Source: Pseudomonas entomophila
GTDB taxonomy: Bacteria; Pseudomonadota; Gammaproteobacteria; Pseudomonadales; Pseudomonadaceae
DNA: 64,000 nt
Reading direction: 5' to 3'
NCBI RefSeq assembly: GCF_018417595.1
Contig: NZ_CP070982.1
Coordinates: forward strand, 2,743,501 to 2,807,500
A program made the translations under genes and the position numbers. Position 1 is the stretch's first letter; every line of letters starts with the position of its first letter. This document shows, piece after piece, positions 17,070 through 26,578 of this stretch. The notes below the pieces were generated by a model, which saw only the letters and a program-made list of their open reading frames with translations, was not told the DNA's origin and ran no database searches.

Positions 17070-18407
17070 ATGAAACGACGCCCCCTGTCCTTGTTGGGCG
17101 GCGCGCTGCTGGCGCTGCTCGGTACCACCACCTCGTTCACGGCCGTCGCGGCCCTCACCCCCACAGGCGCGGAAAAGGCCGGCAACGCCGACGGCAGCAT
17201 CCCTGCCTGGACCGGCGGCCTGACCCAGGCCCCGGCCGGCTGGTCGCCAGGCCACGGCGACCCCTACGCCGCCGACAAACGCCTGTACACGATCGACGCC
17301 AACAACGTGGCCCAATACCAGGCGCAGTTGCCGGAAGGGCAGGTGGCGCTGATCAAGGCCTACCCGGGCTATCGCCTCGACGTGTACCCCAGCCACCGCA
17401 GTTGCGCGATCCCCGACGAAGTGGCGCAGCGCACCCAGGCCTTCGCCGGCCAGGCCAGCATCGGCGCCGACGGCTGGCGCCTGGAGCGCGCCGCCGGGGC
17501 GGCGGTGCCGTTCTCGCAGCCCAAGAGTGGCATCGAGGTGCTGTGGAACTACAAGCTGCGCTACATGGCCAAGGGCCGCAAGGCGCAGATCTCGTTCCTG
17601 CGCCGCGAGCCGGCCGGCGGCCTCACCGAGATCCGCCAGTGGGCCAGCGAGTACTACCCCTACAACGACCCGGCGGTGAAGGCCCCGGCAGACACCGACG
17701 ACGTCGAGGCCAAGCTGCTCTATGACATCCAGTCGCCGTCCTCGCGCGCCGGCGAGATGTACCTGGTGCACGCCCGCCTGGACCAGCCGCAGAACGCCTG
17801 GATCTACTTCCCCGGCCAGCGCCGCGTGCGCCAGGCGCCGACCTTCGCCTACGACAACCCGATCGCCGGCTCCGACAACCTGTACTTCGTCGACCAGATC
17901 AACATGTTCACCGGCGCCCTGGACCGCTACGACTTCAAGCTGCTGGGCAAGCGCGAGATGGTGGTGCCGTACAACTCGTACCGCCTGGTGGACAAGACCA
18001 ACACCTACGACAAGCTGATCGGCGAGCACTACCTGGACCGCGACGCCCAGCGCTACGAGAAGCACCGGGTGTGGGTGGTGGAGGCCACGGTCAAGGCCGA
18101 CAAGCGCCACTCGTTCGCCAAGCGCGTGTTCTATTTCGACGAGGACAGCTGGAGCCTGCTGCACGTGGACATGTACGACGCCAAGGGCAACCTGTGGCGG
18201 GTGCAGGAGGGCAGCCTGTGGGCCGACCCCGAGATCCAGGCCTGCACCAGCTTCGAGTACGTCAGCTATGACCTGATCGCCCGGCGCTACATCGCCGACG
18301 GCTTCACCCAGCAGGGCGCGGCCCTGGATCTCACCGCCGGCCTGCAAGGCCGGGTCAGCGACAAGCAGTTCAACGCAGGCGAGCTACGCCGTCGCGGCGA
18401 GCGCTGA
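17070..18407 (+). CDS. DUF1329 periplasmic/outer-membrane-associated protein
   Basis: A 445-residue exported protein with a signal peptide at about 1-28 (LSLLGGALLALLGTT, cleaved after AVA). Family hallmarks include PTGAEKAGNADGSIPAWTGG near the mature N-terminus and the later NAWIYFPGQRRVRQAPTFAY. DUF1329 proteins have a LolB/LolA-like shape and are typically encoded beside DUF1302, RND-type and YCF48-like proteins in clusters for hydrophobic compounds, exactly as here. Biochemical role is not known. The ATG follows AAGGAAAAG. It is the first gene of a run continuing without large gaps to the TTQ dehydrogenase. Confidence 0.93.
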   Translation: MKRRPLSLLGGALLALLGTTTSFTAVAALTPTGAEKAGNADGSIPAWTGGLTQAPAGWSPGHGDPYAADKRLYTIDANNVAQYQAQLPEGQVALIKAYPGYRLDVYPSHRSCAIPDEVAQRTQAFAGQASIGADGWRLERAAGAAVPFSQPKSGIEVLWNYKLRYMAKGRKAQISFLRREPAGGLTEIRQWASEYYPYNDPAVKAPADTDDVEAKLLYDIQSPSSRAGEMYLVHARLDQPQNAWIYFPGQRRVRQAPTFAYDNPIAGSDNLYFVDQINMFTGALDRYDFKLLGKREMVVPYNSYRLVDKTNTYDKLIGEHYLDRDAQRYEKHRVWVVEATVKADKRHSFAKRVFYFDEDSWSLLHVDMYDAKGNLWRVQEGSLWADPEIQACTSFEYVSYDLIARRYIADGFTQQGAALDLTAGLQGRVSDKQFNAGELRRRGER

Positions 18408-18425
18408 CCGCAAGGAGACCAGAGC

Positions 18426-20252
18426 ATGAACAAATTCCCTTCGCGGGCATGGGCGAAGGCCGCCCCGTGCCCGGCGCTGGCCCTGGCCGCCTTCGGCCTG
18501 CTCGGCGCGCAGCCTTGCCAGGCCTTCACCTTCGGTAGCGAGGACGGGGTGTCGGGCAGCTTCGACTCGACCCTGTCCTACGGTTTCGCCAGCCGCCTGC
18601 AATCGCCCGACTGCCATGTGCTGGGCAATGACAATGGTGGCTGCAACACCGGCACAAACAACGAATTGGGCCGCTATTACAACCTGGAGCGCGGCAACGG
18701 CTACGCCAACGCCGACATCAACTACAGCAACGCCGACGACGGCAACCTCAATTACCACAAGCACGACGTGTTCTCCCAGGTGCTCAAGGGTACCCACGAA
18801 CTGAGCCTGCGCTTCGGCGAGGGTTGGAGCGCCCTGGGCCGGGTGGCCTGGGTGCGGGACTTCAAGATGGACGACACCCGTCGCACCGACCTGGAAGGCC
18901 CGGCCAGGCGCGACGCCACCAAGCGCTTCGACCTGCTGGACCTGTGGGTGGCGAAGAGCTTCGACCTCGGCGAGATGCCAGCCAAGGTCAAGGTCGGCAA
19001 CCAGGTGATCAGCTGGGGCGCGGAGCTGTTCGTCAGCGGCGGCATCAACCAGATCAACGCCCTGAGCCTGCCCAAGTACCACACCCCGGGCACGCAACTG
19101 AAGGAAGTGTTCATCCCCGCGCCGATGGCCTCGTTCAGCCTGGGGCTGACCGACACCCTGAACCTGGAGGGCTACTACCAGTTCAAGTGGAACGGCTACG
19201 ACATCGACCCGGTGGGCACTTACTTCTCCAGCGCCGACATCGCCGGCGAAGGGCGTCGGGCGATCTACTACCCGACGGGCTTCGTCGAAGGCCTGCAACC
19301 CGGCACCTGCGCGGGGACACCGACCGGCCGCTGCGGCGACCCGCTGACCAGCGGCCTGAGCCACGAGCAACTGGTGGCCAGCGGCCTGGCAGTGCCCTAT
19401 GGCGGCGAACGCAAGCCCGGCAACGGCGGCCAGTACGGCCTGGCCCTGCGCTGGACGGCGGAGTCGATCAACACCGAGTTCGGCCTGTTCTACCAGCGCT
19501 ACCACGACAAGCTGCCCTTCATCGGCTACACGGCGCGCAGCAACCCGGATGCCCTGGTGGTGGACGACTACTTCATCAACTACGGCGAGGACAAGGACCT
19601 GTTCGGCGTGTCGATGAGCACCCTGGTGGGGCCGGTGGCCGTGGCCGGCGAGTTGTCGTTCCGGCCCCACGACAGCGTGGCCATCGACCCGACGGTGGCC
19701 TTCGGGCAGGGCCTGACCGGCAGCCACAACCGCTATAGCGTGTTCGACACCGGGGTGAGCAAGGGCTTCGTCGAGGAGCGCAAGTGGCAGGCCGACGTCA
19801 ATGCCACCTACACCTTCTCGGGCAACGACACGCTGGGCTTCATCCCCAACGCCCTGGGCGCCTCGGACGGCTTCCTGCTGGCGGAGGTGGCGGTCACCCG
19901 CTATCCGGGGCTGGACACTTCGGGCCGGGTGCCTTACGTGCTGCCGGACTATTCGCTGCCCGACCGCACCTCGTGGGGCTACGTCACCGAGTTCGGGCTC
20001 AACTACCCGAACCTGTTCGACAGCGGCGTCACCGTCACCCCGCAGCTGGACTTCAGCCACGACGTCAAGGGCACCACGCCCAACGCCATGCCCTTCGTCG
20101 AGGGGCGCAAGTCGCTGACCACTTCGCTGCTGTTCAACTACCGCGACCGCTGGAAAGGCGGCCTGCAGTGGGTGCGCTACTGGGGCGGCGGCGACAACAA
20201 CCTGATGGCCGACCGCGACTTTGTCAGCGGCAATATTTCCTACTCCTTCTGA
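18426..20252 (+). CDS. DUF1302 outer-membrane beta-barrel-like protein
   Basis: A 608-residue protein with a signal peptide (to about residue 35, ending PCQAF). The mature part opens with a short strand FGSEDGVSGSFDSTLSYGFA and is full of alternating aromatic beta-strand patterns, ending in GNISYSF with a terminal Phe as in outer-membrane barrels. DUF1302 members accompany DUF1329 proteins in steroid, terpene and alkane loci. An outer-membrane channel role for a hydrophobic substrate is inferred. It lies 18 bases after the DUF1329 gene. Confidence 0.93.
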   Translation: MNKFPSRAWAKAAPCPALALAAFGLLGAQPCQAFTFGSEDGVSGSFDSTLSYGFASRLQSPDCHVLGNDNGGCNTGTNNELGRYYNLERGNGYANADINYSNADDGNLNYHKHDVFSQVLKGTHELSLRFGEGWSALGRVAWVRDFKMDDTRRTDLEGPARRDATKRFDLLDLWVAKSFDLGEMPAKVKVGNQVISWGAELFVSGGINQINALSLPKYHTPGTQLKEVFIPAPMASFSLGLTDTLNLEGYYQFKWNGYDIDPVGTYFSSADIAGEGRRAIYYPTGFVEGLQPGTCAGTPTGRCGDPLTSGLSHEQLVASGLAVPYGGERKPGNGGQYGLALRWTAESINTEFGLFYQRYHDKLPFIGYTARSNPDALVVDDYFINYGEDKDLFGVSMSTLVGPVAVAGELSFRPHDSVAIDPTVAFGQGLTGSHNRYSVFDTGVSKGFVEERKWQADVNATYTFSGNDTLGFIPNALGASDGFLLAEVAVTRYPGLDTSGRVPYVLPDYSLPDRTSWGYVTEFGLNYPNLFDSGVTVTPQLDFSHDVKGTTPNAMPFVEGRKSLTTSLLFNYRDRWKGGLQWVRYWGGGDNNLMADRDFVSGNISYSF

Positions 20253-20297
20253 TCCGGCCGCCACGTGCTCGCAGGGCGCGTGGCGGGGAGGCTATTC

Positions 20298-22658
20298 ATG
20301 CTGGCTTATCTGGTCTCGGCGCTCGAGCGCCTGGTCTTTCGCCATCGCCTGGTGACCCTCGGCCTGCTGGCCGTGGTCACCCTGGTGATGGGCTTGTTCG
20401 CCGCGCGTCTGGAGATGTCGGCGGGCTTCGACAAACAGCTGCCGCAGCAGCACCCCTATATCAAGACCTTCAACCAGTACCGCGACGTGCTGTTCGGCGC
20501 CAACCGGGTCATCGTGGTGCTGCGAGCGCGCCACGGCGATATCTGGAACCCGGCGGCGCTGACCCGCCTGCACGACCTGACCCAGACGCTGTTCTTCCTG
20601 CCGGGCATCGACCGGCGCAGCGTCACCTCGCTGTGGACGCCGAACACCCGCGCGGTGCAGATCACCGAGGAGGGCATGAAGGCCGAGGACGTGGTCGGCG
20701 GCGATGTCACTGTCGGCAACCTCGACGCCCGGGCCATCGCCGGCATTCGCGAGCGCACCCTGGCCGGTGGTTTCGTCGGCAGCCTGGTGGCCAACGACCA
20801 GCGTGGTGCGATGGTGGTGGCGGAACTGGCCGACCCGGACCCGGCCACGGGCAAGCGCCTCGATTACCTGGCCTTCAGCCGGCAGCTGGAAGAACAGGTG
20901 AGGGCGCAGTACGCCAACGCTGACTTCGACGTGCAGATCATCGGTTTCGCCAAGCAGATGGGCGATATCGGCGCCGGCGCCCGCAGCGTGGTCGAGTTCT
21001 TCGCCCTGGCGTTCGTGCTCACGGCGCTGGCGGTCTATTGGTACACCCGCTCCTGGCGCCTGACCGTGCTGCCGCTAGTGTGCTCGCTGGTGTCGGTGGT
21101 GTGGCAGTTCGGCACCCTGACGCTGCTGGGCTTCGGCCTCGACCCGCTGGCGATCCTGGTGCCGTTCCTGGTGTTTGCCATCGGCGTGTCCCATGGCGTG
21201 CAGCAGGTCAACTTCATCGCCAAGGAAGTCTGTGGCGGCGCCGATGGCATGACCGCCGCCCGGCGCAGCTTTGTCGGTTTGATGATCCCGGGCACCCTGG
21301 CCCTGATAACGGCTTTCGTCGGGTTCGCGACGCTGGTGCTGGTGCCGATCCCGATGATCCGCGAGCTGGCCATCACCGCCTCGGTGGGGGTGGCCTACAA
21401 GATCGTCACCAACCTGGTGATGCTGCCGGTACTGGCCAGCTACTGCCGATTCGACGGGCGCTACGTGGCGCGGGTCGAGCGCCTGCGGGCGCGCCGCGAG
21501 GGGCTGATGACCAGCCTCGGACGCATCGCCGAGCCACGCAACGCGGTGCTGATGACGCTGCTGGGCGCGGTGCTGATGGTTCTGGCGGTATGGCAGAGCC
21601 AGGGCCGGCATGTCGGCCATGTGCTGCCGGGCGCGCCCGAGCTGCACGCCGACTCGCGCTACAACCAGGACGTGGAGCAGGTGGTTGGGCACTTCGCCCT
21701 GGGCCTGGACCTATTCACCGTGGCCGTGCAGACCCCGGCGGGTGGCTGCTACCGGCATGACGTGATGGCCTATGTCGACCGCCTGACCTGGTACCTGGGC
21801 ACCTTGCCCGGCGTGCTGTCGGCGCAGTCGCTGCCGGCCATGGCCAAGCTGGCGGCCTCGGGGGTGAACGAAGGGCAACCGAAGTGGGCGGCGCTGCCGG
21901 TCGACGAGCTGTCCCTGGGCGAGGCCGTGCGCCAGGTGCCCGAGGCGCTGCGCCTGTACGACGCCGACTGCACCGTGCTGCCGGTCAACCTGTACCTGGC
22001 CGACCACAAGGCCAGCACCCTCAAGCAAGTGACCGCGGCCATCGAGCAGTACCGCGAGCGCCATGTGCTGCCTGGGCTCAACGTGCGCCTGGCCAGCGGC
22101 AACGCCGGGGTGCAGGCCGCCACCAACGCGGTGGTGGAGGGCTCGGAGCTGCCGATGATGCTCTATGTGTACCTGACCATCGTGCTGCTGGTGGGACTGG
22201 TCTACCGCGACTGGCGGGCCATGCTCGCCTGCTGCCTGCCGCTGACCCTGGCGACCTTCCTCGGGTACTGGTTCATGAAGGCCCTCGACATCGGCCTGAC
22301 CGTGGCCACCTTGCCGGTGATGGTGCTGGCCGTGGGCGTGGGGGTGGATTACGCCTTCTACATCTACAACCGCCTGCAACTGCACCTGGCGGCGGGCCGC
22401 GACATCGTTGCCGCCTTCCAGCAGGCCCTGCGCGAGGTGGGCGTGGCCACGGTGTTCACCGCGCTGACGCTGTCGGTGGGGGTGGCCACCTGGTCGTTTT
22501 CGGCGCTGAAGTTCCAGGCCGACATGGGCCTGCTGCTGACCTTCATGTTCATGGCCAACATGCTGATGGCGGTGACCCTGCTGCCGGCCCTGGCCGTGGT
22601 CCTGGAAATGCTGGTTCCGCGACGGGGGCCGGTACGCGCGCCCCTGGTCGCCCATTGA
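20298..22658 (+). CDS. RND superfamily (MmpL/HAE3-like) transporter
   Basis: A 786-residue membrane protein with the two-repeat RND layout: one helix at 15-40, a large periplasmic loop to about 230, a five- or six-helix bundle at about 235-390, a second leading helix near 420, a loop to about 620 and a second bundle at 625-775. It is shorter than AcrB-type pumps (over 1000) and matches the MMPL/HAE3 class that handles lipids or hydrophobic molecules. The ATG at 20298 follows GGGAGG and is chosen over a GTG at 20265. With DUF1329, DUF1302 and the YCF48-like protein it forms one envelope module. Confidence 0.92.
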   Translation: MLAYLVSALERLVFRHRLVTLGLLAVVTLVMGLFAARLEMSAGFDKQLPQQHPYIKTFNQYRDVLFGANRVIVVLRARHGDIWNPAALTRLHDLTQTLFFLPGIDRRSVTSLWTPNTRAVQITEEGMKAEDVVGGDVTVGNLDARAIAGIRERTLAGGFVGSLVANDQRGAMVVAELADPDPATGKRLDYLAFSRQLEEQVRAQYANADFDVQIIGFAKQMGDIGAGARSVVEFFALAFVLTALAVYWYTRSWRLTVLPLVCSLVSVVWQFGTLTLLGFGLDPLAILVPFLVFAIGVSHGVQQVNFIAKEVCGGADGMTAARRSFVGLMIPGTLALITAFVGFATLVLVPIPMIRELAITASVGVAYKIVTNLVMLPVLASYCRFDGRYVARVERLRARREGLMTSLGRIAEPRNAVLMTLLGAVLMVLAVWQSQGRHVGHVLPGAPELHADSRYNQDVEQVVGHFALGLDLFTVAVQTPAGGCYRHDVMAYVDRLTWYLGTLPGVLSAQSLPAMAKLAASGVNEGQPKWAALPVDELSLGEAVRQVPEALRLYDADCTVLPVNLYLADHKASTLKQVTAAIEQYRERHVLPGLNVRLASGNAGVQAATNAVVEGSELPMMLYVYLTIVLLVGLVYRDWRAMLACCLPLTLATFLGYWFMKALDIGLTVATLPVMVLAVGVGVDYAFYIYNRLQLHLAAGRDIVAAFQQALREVGVATVFTALTLSVGVATWSFSALKFQADMGLLLTFMFMANMLMAVTLLPALAVVLEMLVPRRGPVRAPLVAH

Positions 22659-22671
22659 GAAGGGCTGACGG

Positions 22672-23649
22672 ATGAAGACTGTTCGAGTGTTGCCCTGGGT
22701 GCTCGGGTTGATGTGCGCGGGGCAGGCCTGGGCTGCACCGGCCATTGCCCTGAACGAGGTGCGCCAGGCTCCTTTGGTGGCCGTGGCCAAAGCGGGGCAG
22801 GGGCTGGTTGCGGTGGGCGACCACGGTGTGGTGGCGTTGTCCGCCGATGGCCAGCAGTGGCGCCAGGCGCGCAGCGTGCCGGTGGATGGGCTGCTGACCG
22901 CGGTGAGTTTCATCGACAGCCAGCAAGGTTGGGCCGTGGGCCATGGCGGGGTGCTGCTGCACAGTGTCGATGGCGGCCAGGACTGGACCTTGCAACAGCA
23001 TCTGGAGGGCAGGCCGGTGTTGCTCTCGATGCTGTTCACCGATGCCCACCATGGCGTGGTGGTCGGCGCCTATGGTTATGCCGCGCGCACGGCCGATGGC
23101 GGCGTCACCTGGCAGGCGCTGCAGGTGGGCGAGGAGGGCGACGACTTCCACTTCAACCAGGTGTTCCAGGCCGCCGACGGCAGCCTGTTCATCGTTGGTG
23201 AAGCTGGCCACGCCTACCGCTCCACCGACCAGGGCGGGTCCTGGCAAGCCCTGGACACGGGCGTCAGTGGCTCGCTGTGGACTGGCACCGGCCTGCGCGA
23301 CGGTCGGGTGCTGCTGGCGGGCATGAGCGGGCGGGTATTGCTGGGCGACAGCCAGGGCCGGCACTGGCAGGTGCTCGACAGCGGCAGCCGCGAGGCGATC
23401 ACCGCCGTGGCGCAACTGGACGACGGCCGCGTGGCCCTGGTGGGCAACGCCGGCCTGGTGGCGGTCTCCGATGCATTGGTGGCGCACTTCACCTCCACCC
23501 AGCGCGAGGACCGCCAGAACCTCGCGGCCCTGGCGGCGCAGCCGGGCCATCTGTTGCTGCTCGGCGCCGCAGGCGTGGTTGACAGCATGGCACCGGATGC
23601 CAAACCGACTGTCACCGCGCGCCAATCCACCGAAAATGCCCCTCGATAG
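22672..23649 (+). CDS. YCF48-like beta-propeller exported protein
   Basis: A 325-residue protein with a signal peptide (1-21, ending QAWA) followed by repeated BNR/YCF48-type blades, visible as DGQQWRQ, DGGQDWTLQ, DGGVTWQAL, DQGGSWQAL and SQGRHWQVL (Asp-x-Gly-x-x-W). It starts 14 bases after the RND gene. Homologous proteins regularly accompany RND-type carriers in DUF1329/DUF1302 clusters and may help assemble or gate the carrier; that role is inferred from gene linkage only. Confidence 0.9.
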   Translation: MKTVRVLPWVLGLMCAGQAWAAPAIALNEVRQAPLVAVAKAGQGLVAVGDHGVVALSADGQQWRQARSVPVDGLLTAVSFIDSQQGWAVGHGGVLLHSVDGGQDWTLQQHLEGRPVLLSMLFTDAHHGVVVGAYGYAARTADGGVTWQALQVGEEGDDFHFNQVFQAADGSLFIVGEAGHAYRSTDQGGSWQALDTGVSGSLWTGTGLRDGRVLLAGMSGRVLLGDSQGRHWQVLDSGSREAITAVAQLDDGRVALVGNAGLVAVSDALVAHFTSTQREDRQNLAALAAQPGHLLLLGAAGVVDSMAPDAKPTVTARQSTENAPR

Positions 23650-23686
23650 ACTCAAGCCCAGGCCGATCACCTGTTGCGGAGCCCCT

Positions 23687-24907
23687 ATGTTCAAGCGTTC
23701 CTTGCGTCATCTGCTGTATGGCCTGTCGTTGCTCGCCGGCGCTTCACCGACGTTGGCCGGCTTCGTGCCGGAGCAGGCCCGTGTCGAAGTGCTCGGCGAT
23801 CATCGCGACCAGCACTGGTTCTGGCTCTGGGGCAGCAATGCGCCCAACATGGTCGACGGCCGTGCCTACCTGTTCGACGACCAGGGCCGCAACCTCGGCC
23901 AGCTGAGCACCGGCATCTGGTCCAATGGCCTGCAACTGGCGCGCAGCCGCGACGAGCTCTACGCCACCGAGATCTACTTCAGCCGGGGCGTGCGTGGCCA
24001 GCGCAGCGACGTGGTCACGGTGTACGACGCCAGGACCCTGAGCCCCAAGCGCGAGATCCCGATCCCGGCCAAGCGCATGACCGCGCTGATCTCCACCGGC
24101 CTCAGCGTGCTGTCCGACGACGAGCGCTTCCTGCTGGTGCTCAACTTCACCCCGGCGCAGTCGATCTCGGTGGTGGACCTGGAGCAAAACCGCTTCGTCA
24201 CCGAGGTGCCGATCCCGGGGTGCGCATCGATCTACCCGGCCGGCCCCCGCGACTTCTACGCCATCTGCGGCAATGGCGGGTTCTTCCACCTGCGCCTGGA
24301 TGAGCAAGGGCACGTGGCGTTGCAGGCACGCACCCCGCCGGCATTCGACCCGTTGCAGGACCTGCTGCTGACCACCGGCGTGCGCGATGGCGACACCTGG
24401 TACTTTGTCTCCCAGCACAACCGCGCCTACGCCCTGGGCATGGGCGCCGACGGGGTGCGGCCGATCAAGCAGTGGTCGCTGGTCAGCGACCAGGAGCGCG
24501 CCGATGGCTGGGGCATCGCCGGCAACCACGGCGTGGCCCTGCACCAGCAAAGTGGGCGGCTGTACGTGCTGATGCACAAGGATGTGCCGGAGAACTACCA
24601 GAAGCCCGGCACCGAGGTGTGGGTGTACGACGTGGCCACGCAACAGCGGGTGGCGCGCCTGCCGCTCGAGGGGCAGAGCACCGCCATCGGCGTCAGCCAG
24701 GGCGACCGGCCACGGCTGTACAGCCTGGACTGGGTGGTGCCGATGCCGAGCCTGTTCACCCTGTGGGTCTACCTCACCGAAGGCGAGGCCGGGTTGACGC
24801 CGCTGCTGCGCCAGGGCGTGAACCTGTACGACGCCGACAGCGGCGAGCACCTGCGCAGTGTCGGCGATATCCCTTTGGGCTTCCTCAACGTGGTGATGCC
24901 ATGGTGA
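23687..24907 (+). CDS. Amine dehydrogenase heavy (alpha) chain, MauB/AauB type
   Basis: A 406-residue periplasmic protein, signal peptide about 1-24 (LSLLAGASPTLA). It is the seven-bladed beta-propeller heavy subunit of a TTQ-dependent amine dehydrogenase: repeated propeller strands and motifs such as DGRAYLFDDQGRNLGQL, GCASIYPAGPRDFYAICGNG and LYVLMHKDVPENYQKPGTEV fit the family. It holds the light chains that carry the cofactor. Aralkylamine rather than methylamine is favoured by the gene order and lack of mauF/mauG and amicyanin, but the substrate cannot be proven. The ATG follows GGAG. The stop overlaps the MauE start. Confidence 0.92.
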   Translation: MFKRSLRHLLYGLSLLAGASPTLAGFVPEQARVEVLGDHRDQHWFWLWGSNAPNMVDGRAYLFDDQGRNLGQLSTGIWSNGLQLARSRDELYATEIYFSRGVRGQRSDVVTVYDARTLSPKREIPIPAKRMTALISTGLSVLSDDERFLLVLNFTPAQSISVVDLEQNRFVTEVPIPGCASIYPAGPRDFYAICGNGGFFHLRLDEQGHVALQARTPPAFDPLQDLLLTTGVRDGDTWYFVSQHNRAYALGMGADGVRPIKQWSLVSDQERADGWGIAGNHGVALHQQSGRLYVLMHKDVPENYQKPGTEVWVYDVATQQRVARLPLEGQSTAIGVSQGDRPRLYSLDWVVPMPSLFTLWVYLTEGEAGLTPLLRQGVNLYDADSGEHLRSVGDIPLGFLNVVMPW

Positions 24908-25455
24908 CCGTCGAACTGTTGCATGACCCGCTGGTGCATGTCGCCAGTGTCGGTGGGCTGACCCTGCTGCTGGGCGCTGCCGCGCTGCACAAGCTGCACG
25001 AGCCCCAGGCGTTCGCCGCTGTGCTGCAACGCTACGCCCAGGTGCTGGGCCGCTGGTGCGCGGCGCCCGTGTGGCCGCACCTGTTGCCGGTGCTGGACGT
25101 GCTGGCCTGCGCCGGGTTGCTGCTGAGCCTGTGGTGGCCGTTGGCGGCGCTGCCCGCCGTGGCGTTGCTGGTGCTGTATGCCGGCGTGCTGGCGGCGGCG
25201 GCGGGCGAGGGCAGCGCCCTGGAAGACTGCGGCTGCCACTTCGGCGGTCGCCGCCAGCCGCCGTCCCGGGCGCTGGTCTGGCGCAACCTGCTGCTGGCGC
25301 TGGCCGCCGGCAACCTGCTTATGCCGATGAGCGAACGCCCGCTGACCTGGCTCGACGGCTGCACCCTGGTGTTCGCCTTCGTCAGCATCGCCGCCCTGTA
25401 CCTGCTGGCCAACCAGCTGATCTCCAACCGTGCACGCCCGAGGCAACGGCCATGA
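24901..25455 (+). CDS. mauE: MauE-family membrane protein for amine dehydrogenase maturation
   Basis: A 184-residue protein with about five membrane helices and the MauE-typical cysteine motif EDCGCHFGG near residue 110. MauE works with MauD to form the six disulfides of the light chain in the periplasm. It starts inside the heavy-chain gene (seven-base overlap, ATGGTGA) and overlaps mauD by four bases, so the order heavy chain, E, D, light chain is preserved exactly as in mau and aau operons. Confidence 0.92.
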   Translation: MVTVELLHDPLVHVASVGGLTLLLGAAALHKLHEPQAFAAVLQRYAQVLGRWCAAPVWPHLLPVLDVLACAGLLLSLWWPLAALPAVALLVLYAGVLAAAAGEGSALEDCGCHFGGRRQPPSRALVWRNLLLALAAGNLLMPMSERPLTWLDGCTLVFAFVSIAALYLLANQLISNRARPRQRP

Positions 25456-26054
25456 CTTACGCACTGATCATTTCCAGCCTGCTGTCCTGGGCGATCATCC
25501 TGATGCTGACCCTTGCCGTGTGGGCCCTGGCGCGCCAGGTCGGGCTGCTCCACGAACGCATCCAGCCGGTGGGAGCGTTGTCCCTGGGCAAGGCGATCAA
25601 GGCCGGGGAGGTGGCGCCTGCGTTCACGCTGCCCAGCCTGACCGGAGGCTCGGTCAGCCTCGGCGGCGCCAACGGGCAAGGGCAGGGCACCTTGCTGTTC
25701 TTCCTCTCCGAGACGTGCCCGGTGTGCAAGACACTGCTGCCGGTGCTCGATGCGCTGCGCCGCCAGGAGCGGCTGAGGGTCGTGCTGGCCAGCGATGGCG
25801 AAGCGGATGAGCACCTAGCCTTCATCGCCGCCCACGGCTTGCAGGCGTTCCCCTACCTGCTGTCGCGGGAGGTGGGCCTGGCCTACCAGATCAGCAAGCT
25901 GCCCTACGGCGTGCTGATCGACGAGCACGGCACCGTTGCCAGCCACGGCCTGGTCAATACCCGTGAGCACCTCGAAAGCCTGCTGGAAGCACGACGCCTG
26001 GGGCATGCCACCGTCCAGGCATACAACGCCGCGCAACAGGGGCTGCAGCCATGA
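25452..26054 (+). CDS. mauD: MauD thioredoxin-like disulfide protein
   Basis: A 200-residue protein with an N-terminal membrane anchor (residues 5-27) and a periplasmic thioredoxin-like domain containing the redox pair CPVC (in SETCPVCKTLLP) and the cis-Pro loop KLPYGVLID. MauD is needed for correct disulfides in the light chain. The start forms ATGA with the MauE stop and the end forms ATGA with the light-chain start, indicating coupled translation. Confidence 0.93.
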   Translation: MTYALIISSLLSWAIILMLTLAVWALARQVGLLHERIQPVGALSLGKAIKAGEVAPAFTLPSLTGGSVSLGGANGQGQGTLLFFLSETCPVCKTLLPVLDALRRQERLRVVLASDGEADEHLAFIAAHGLQAFPYLLSREVGLAYQISKLPYGVLIDEHGTVASHGLVNTREHLESLLEARRLGHATVQAYNAAQQGLQP

Positions 26055-26575
26055 CGATCCGCTGGTTCGACGAAGCCACCCAAGTGCTGACCCGTCGCGT
26101 CGCCCGTGGCACCTCGCGCCGGGGGTTCCTGGGCGGCCTGGGCACCTTGCTGGTCGGCGCCGGGGCGACCACGCTGCTGCCGGTGTTCCGGGGCGGCGCC
26201 TTTGCCCAGTCCAGTGCCGGATTGCGGGAAGAGGGCGATCCGAACAGCTGCGAATACTGGCGCCACTGCGCCATCGACGGCTTCCTCTGCGGTTGCTGCG
26301 GCGGCACCTCCAGCAGTTGCCCGCCGGGCACCGTGCGCTCGGACATCACCTGGATCGGCACCTGCCGCAACCCCACCGATGGCAAGGACTACGTGATCTC
26401 GTACAACGACTGCTGCGGCAAGAGCAACTGCGGCCGCTGCGTGTGCCAGCGCGACCAGGGCGACACGCCGCTGTATCGCCCGCAAAGCTCCAACGACCTG
26501 AACTGGTGCTCCGGCAGCCAGGCGGACATGCCCTACCACTGTTCGCTGTCGGTGGTGATCGGGGTCAAGGAGTAG
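26051..26575 (+). CDS. Amine dehydrogenase light (beta) chain with TTQ cofactor site, MauA/AauA type
   Basis: A 174-residue catalytic subunit. Residues 15-50 form a Tat-like signal (SRRGFLGGLG then a hydrophobic stretch and cleavage near AFAQ). The mature part has the cysteine-rich TTQ fold: SCEYWRHCAIDGFLCGCC, DITWIGTC and DLNWCSGS. The two cofactor tryptophans fall at Trp101 and Trp152, 51 apart, the same spacing as Trp57 and Trp108 in methylamine dehydrogenase. TTQ converts a primary amine to aldehyde plus ammonia and passes electrons to a soluble redox protein. No mauG gene follows, unlike in methylamine operons. Confidence 0.94.
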   Translation: MTIRWFDEATQVLTRRVARGTSRRGFLGGLGTLLVGAGATTLLPVFRGGAFAQSSAGLREEGDPNSCEYWRHCAIDGFLCGCCGGTSSSCPPGTVRSDITWIGTCRNPTDGKDYVISYNDCCGKSNCGRCVCQRDQGDTPLYRPQSSNDLNWCSGSQADMPYHCSLSVVIGVKE

Positions 26576-26578
26576 GGC

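Noticed and set aside
17070..22658. Type I secretion or tripartite RND efflux pump
   Set aside because: The RND protein is 786 residues and lacks a membrane fusion partner and TolC-like channel; the MmpL/HAE3 type with DUF1329/DUF1302 fits better.
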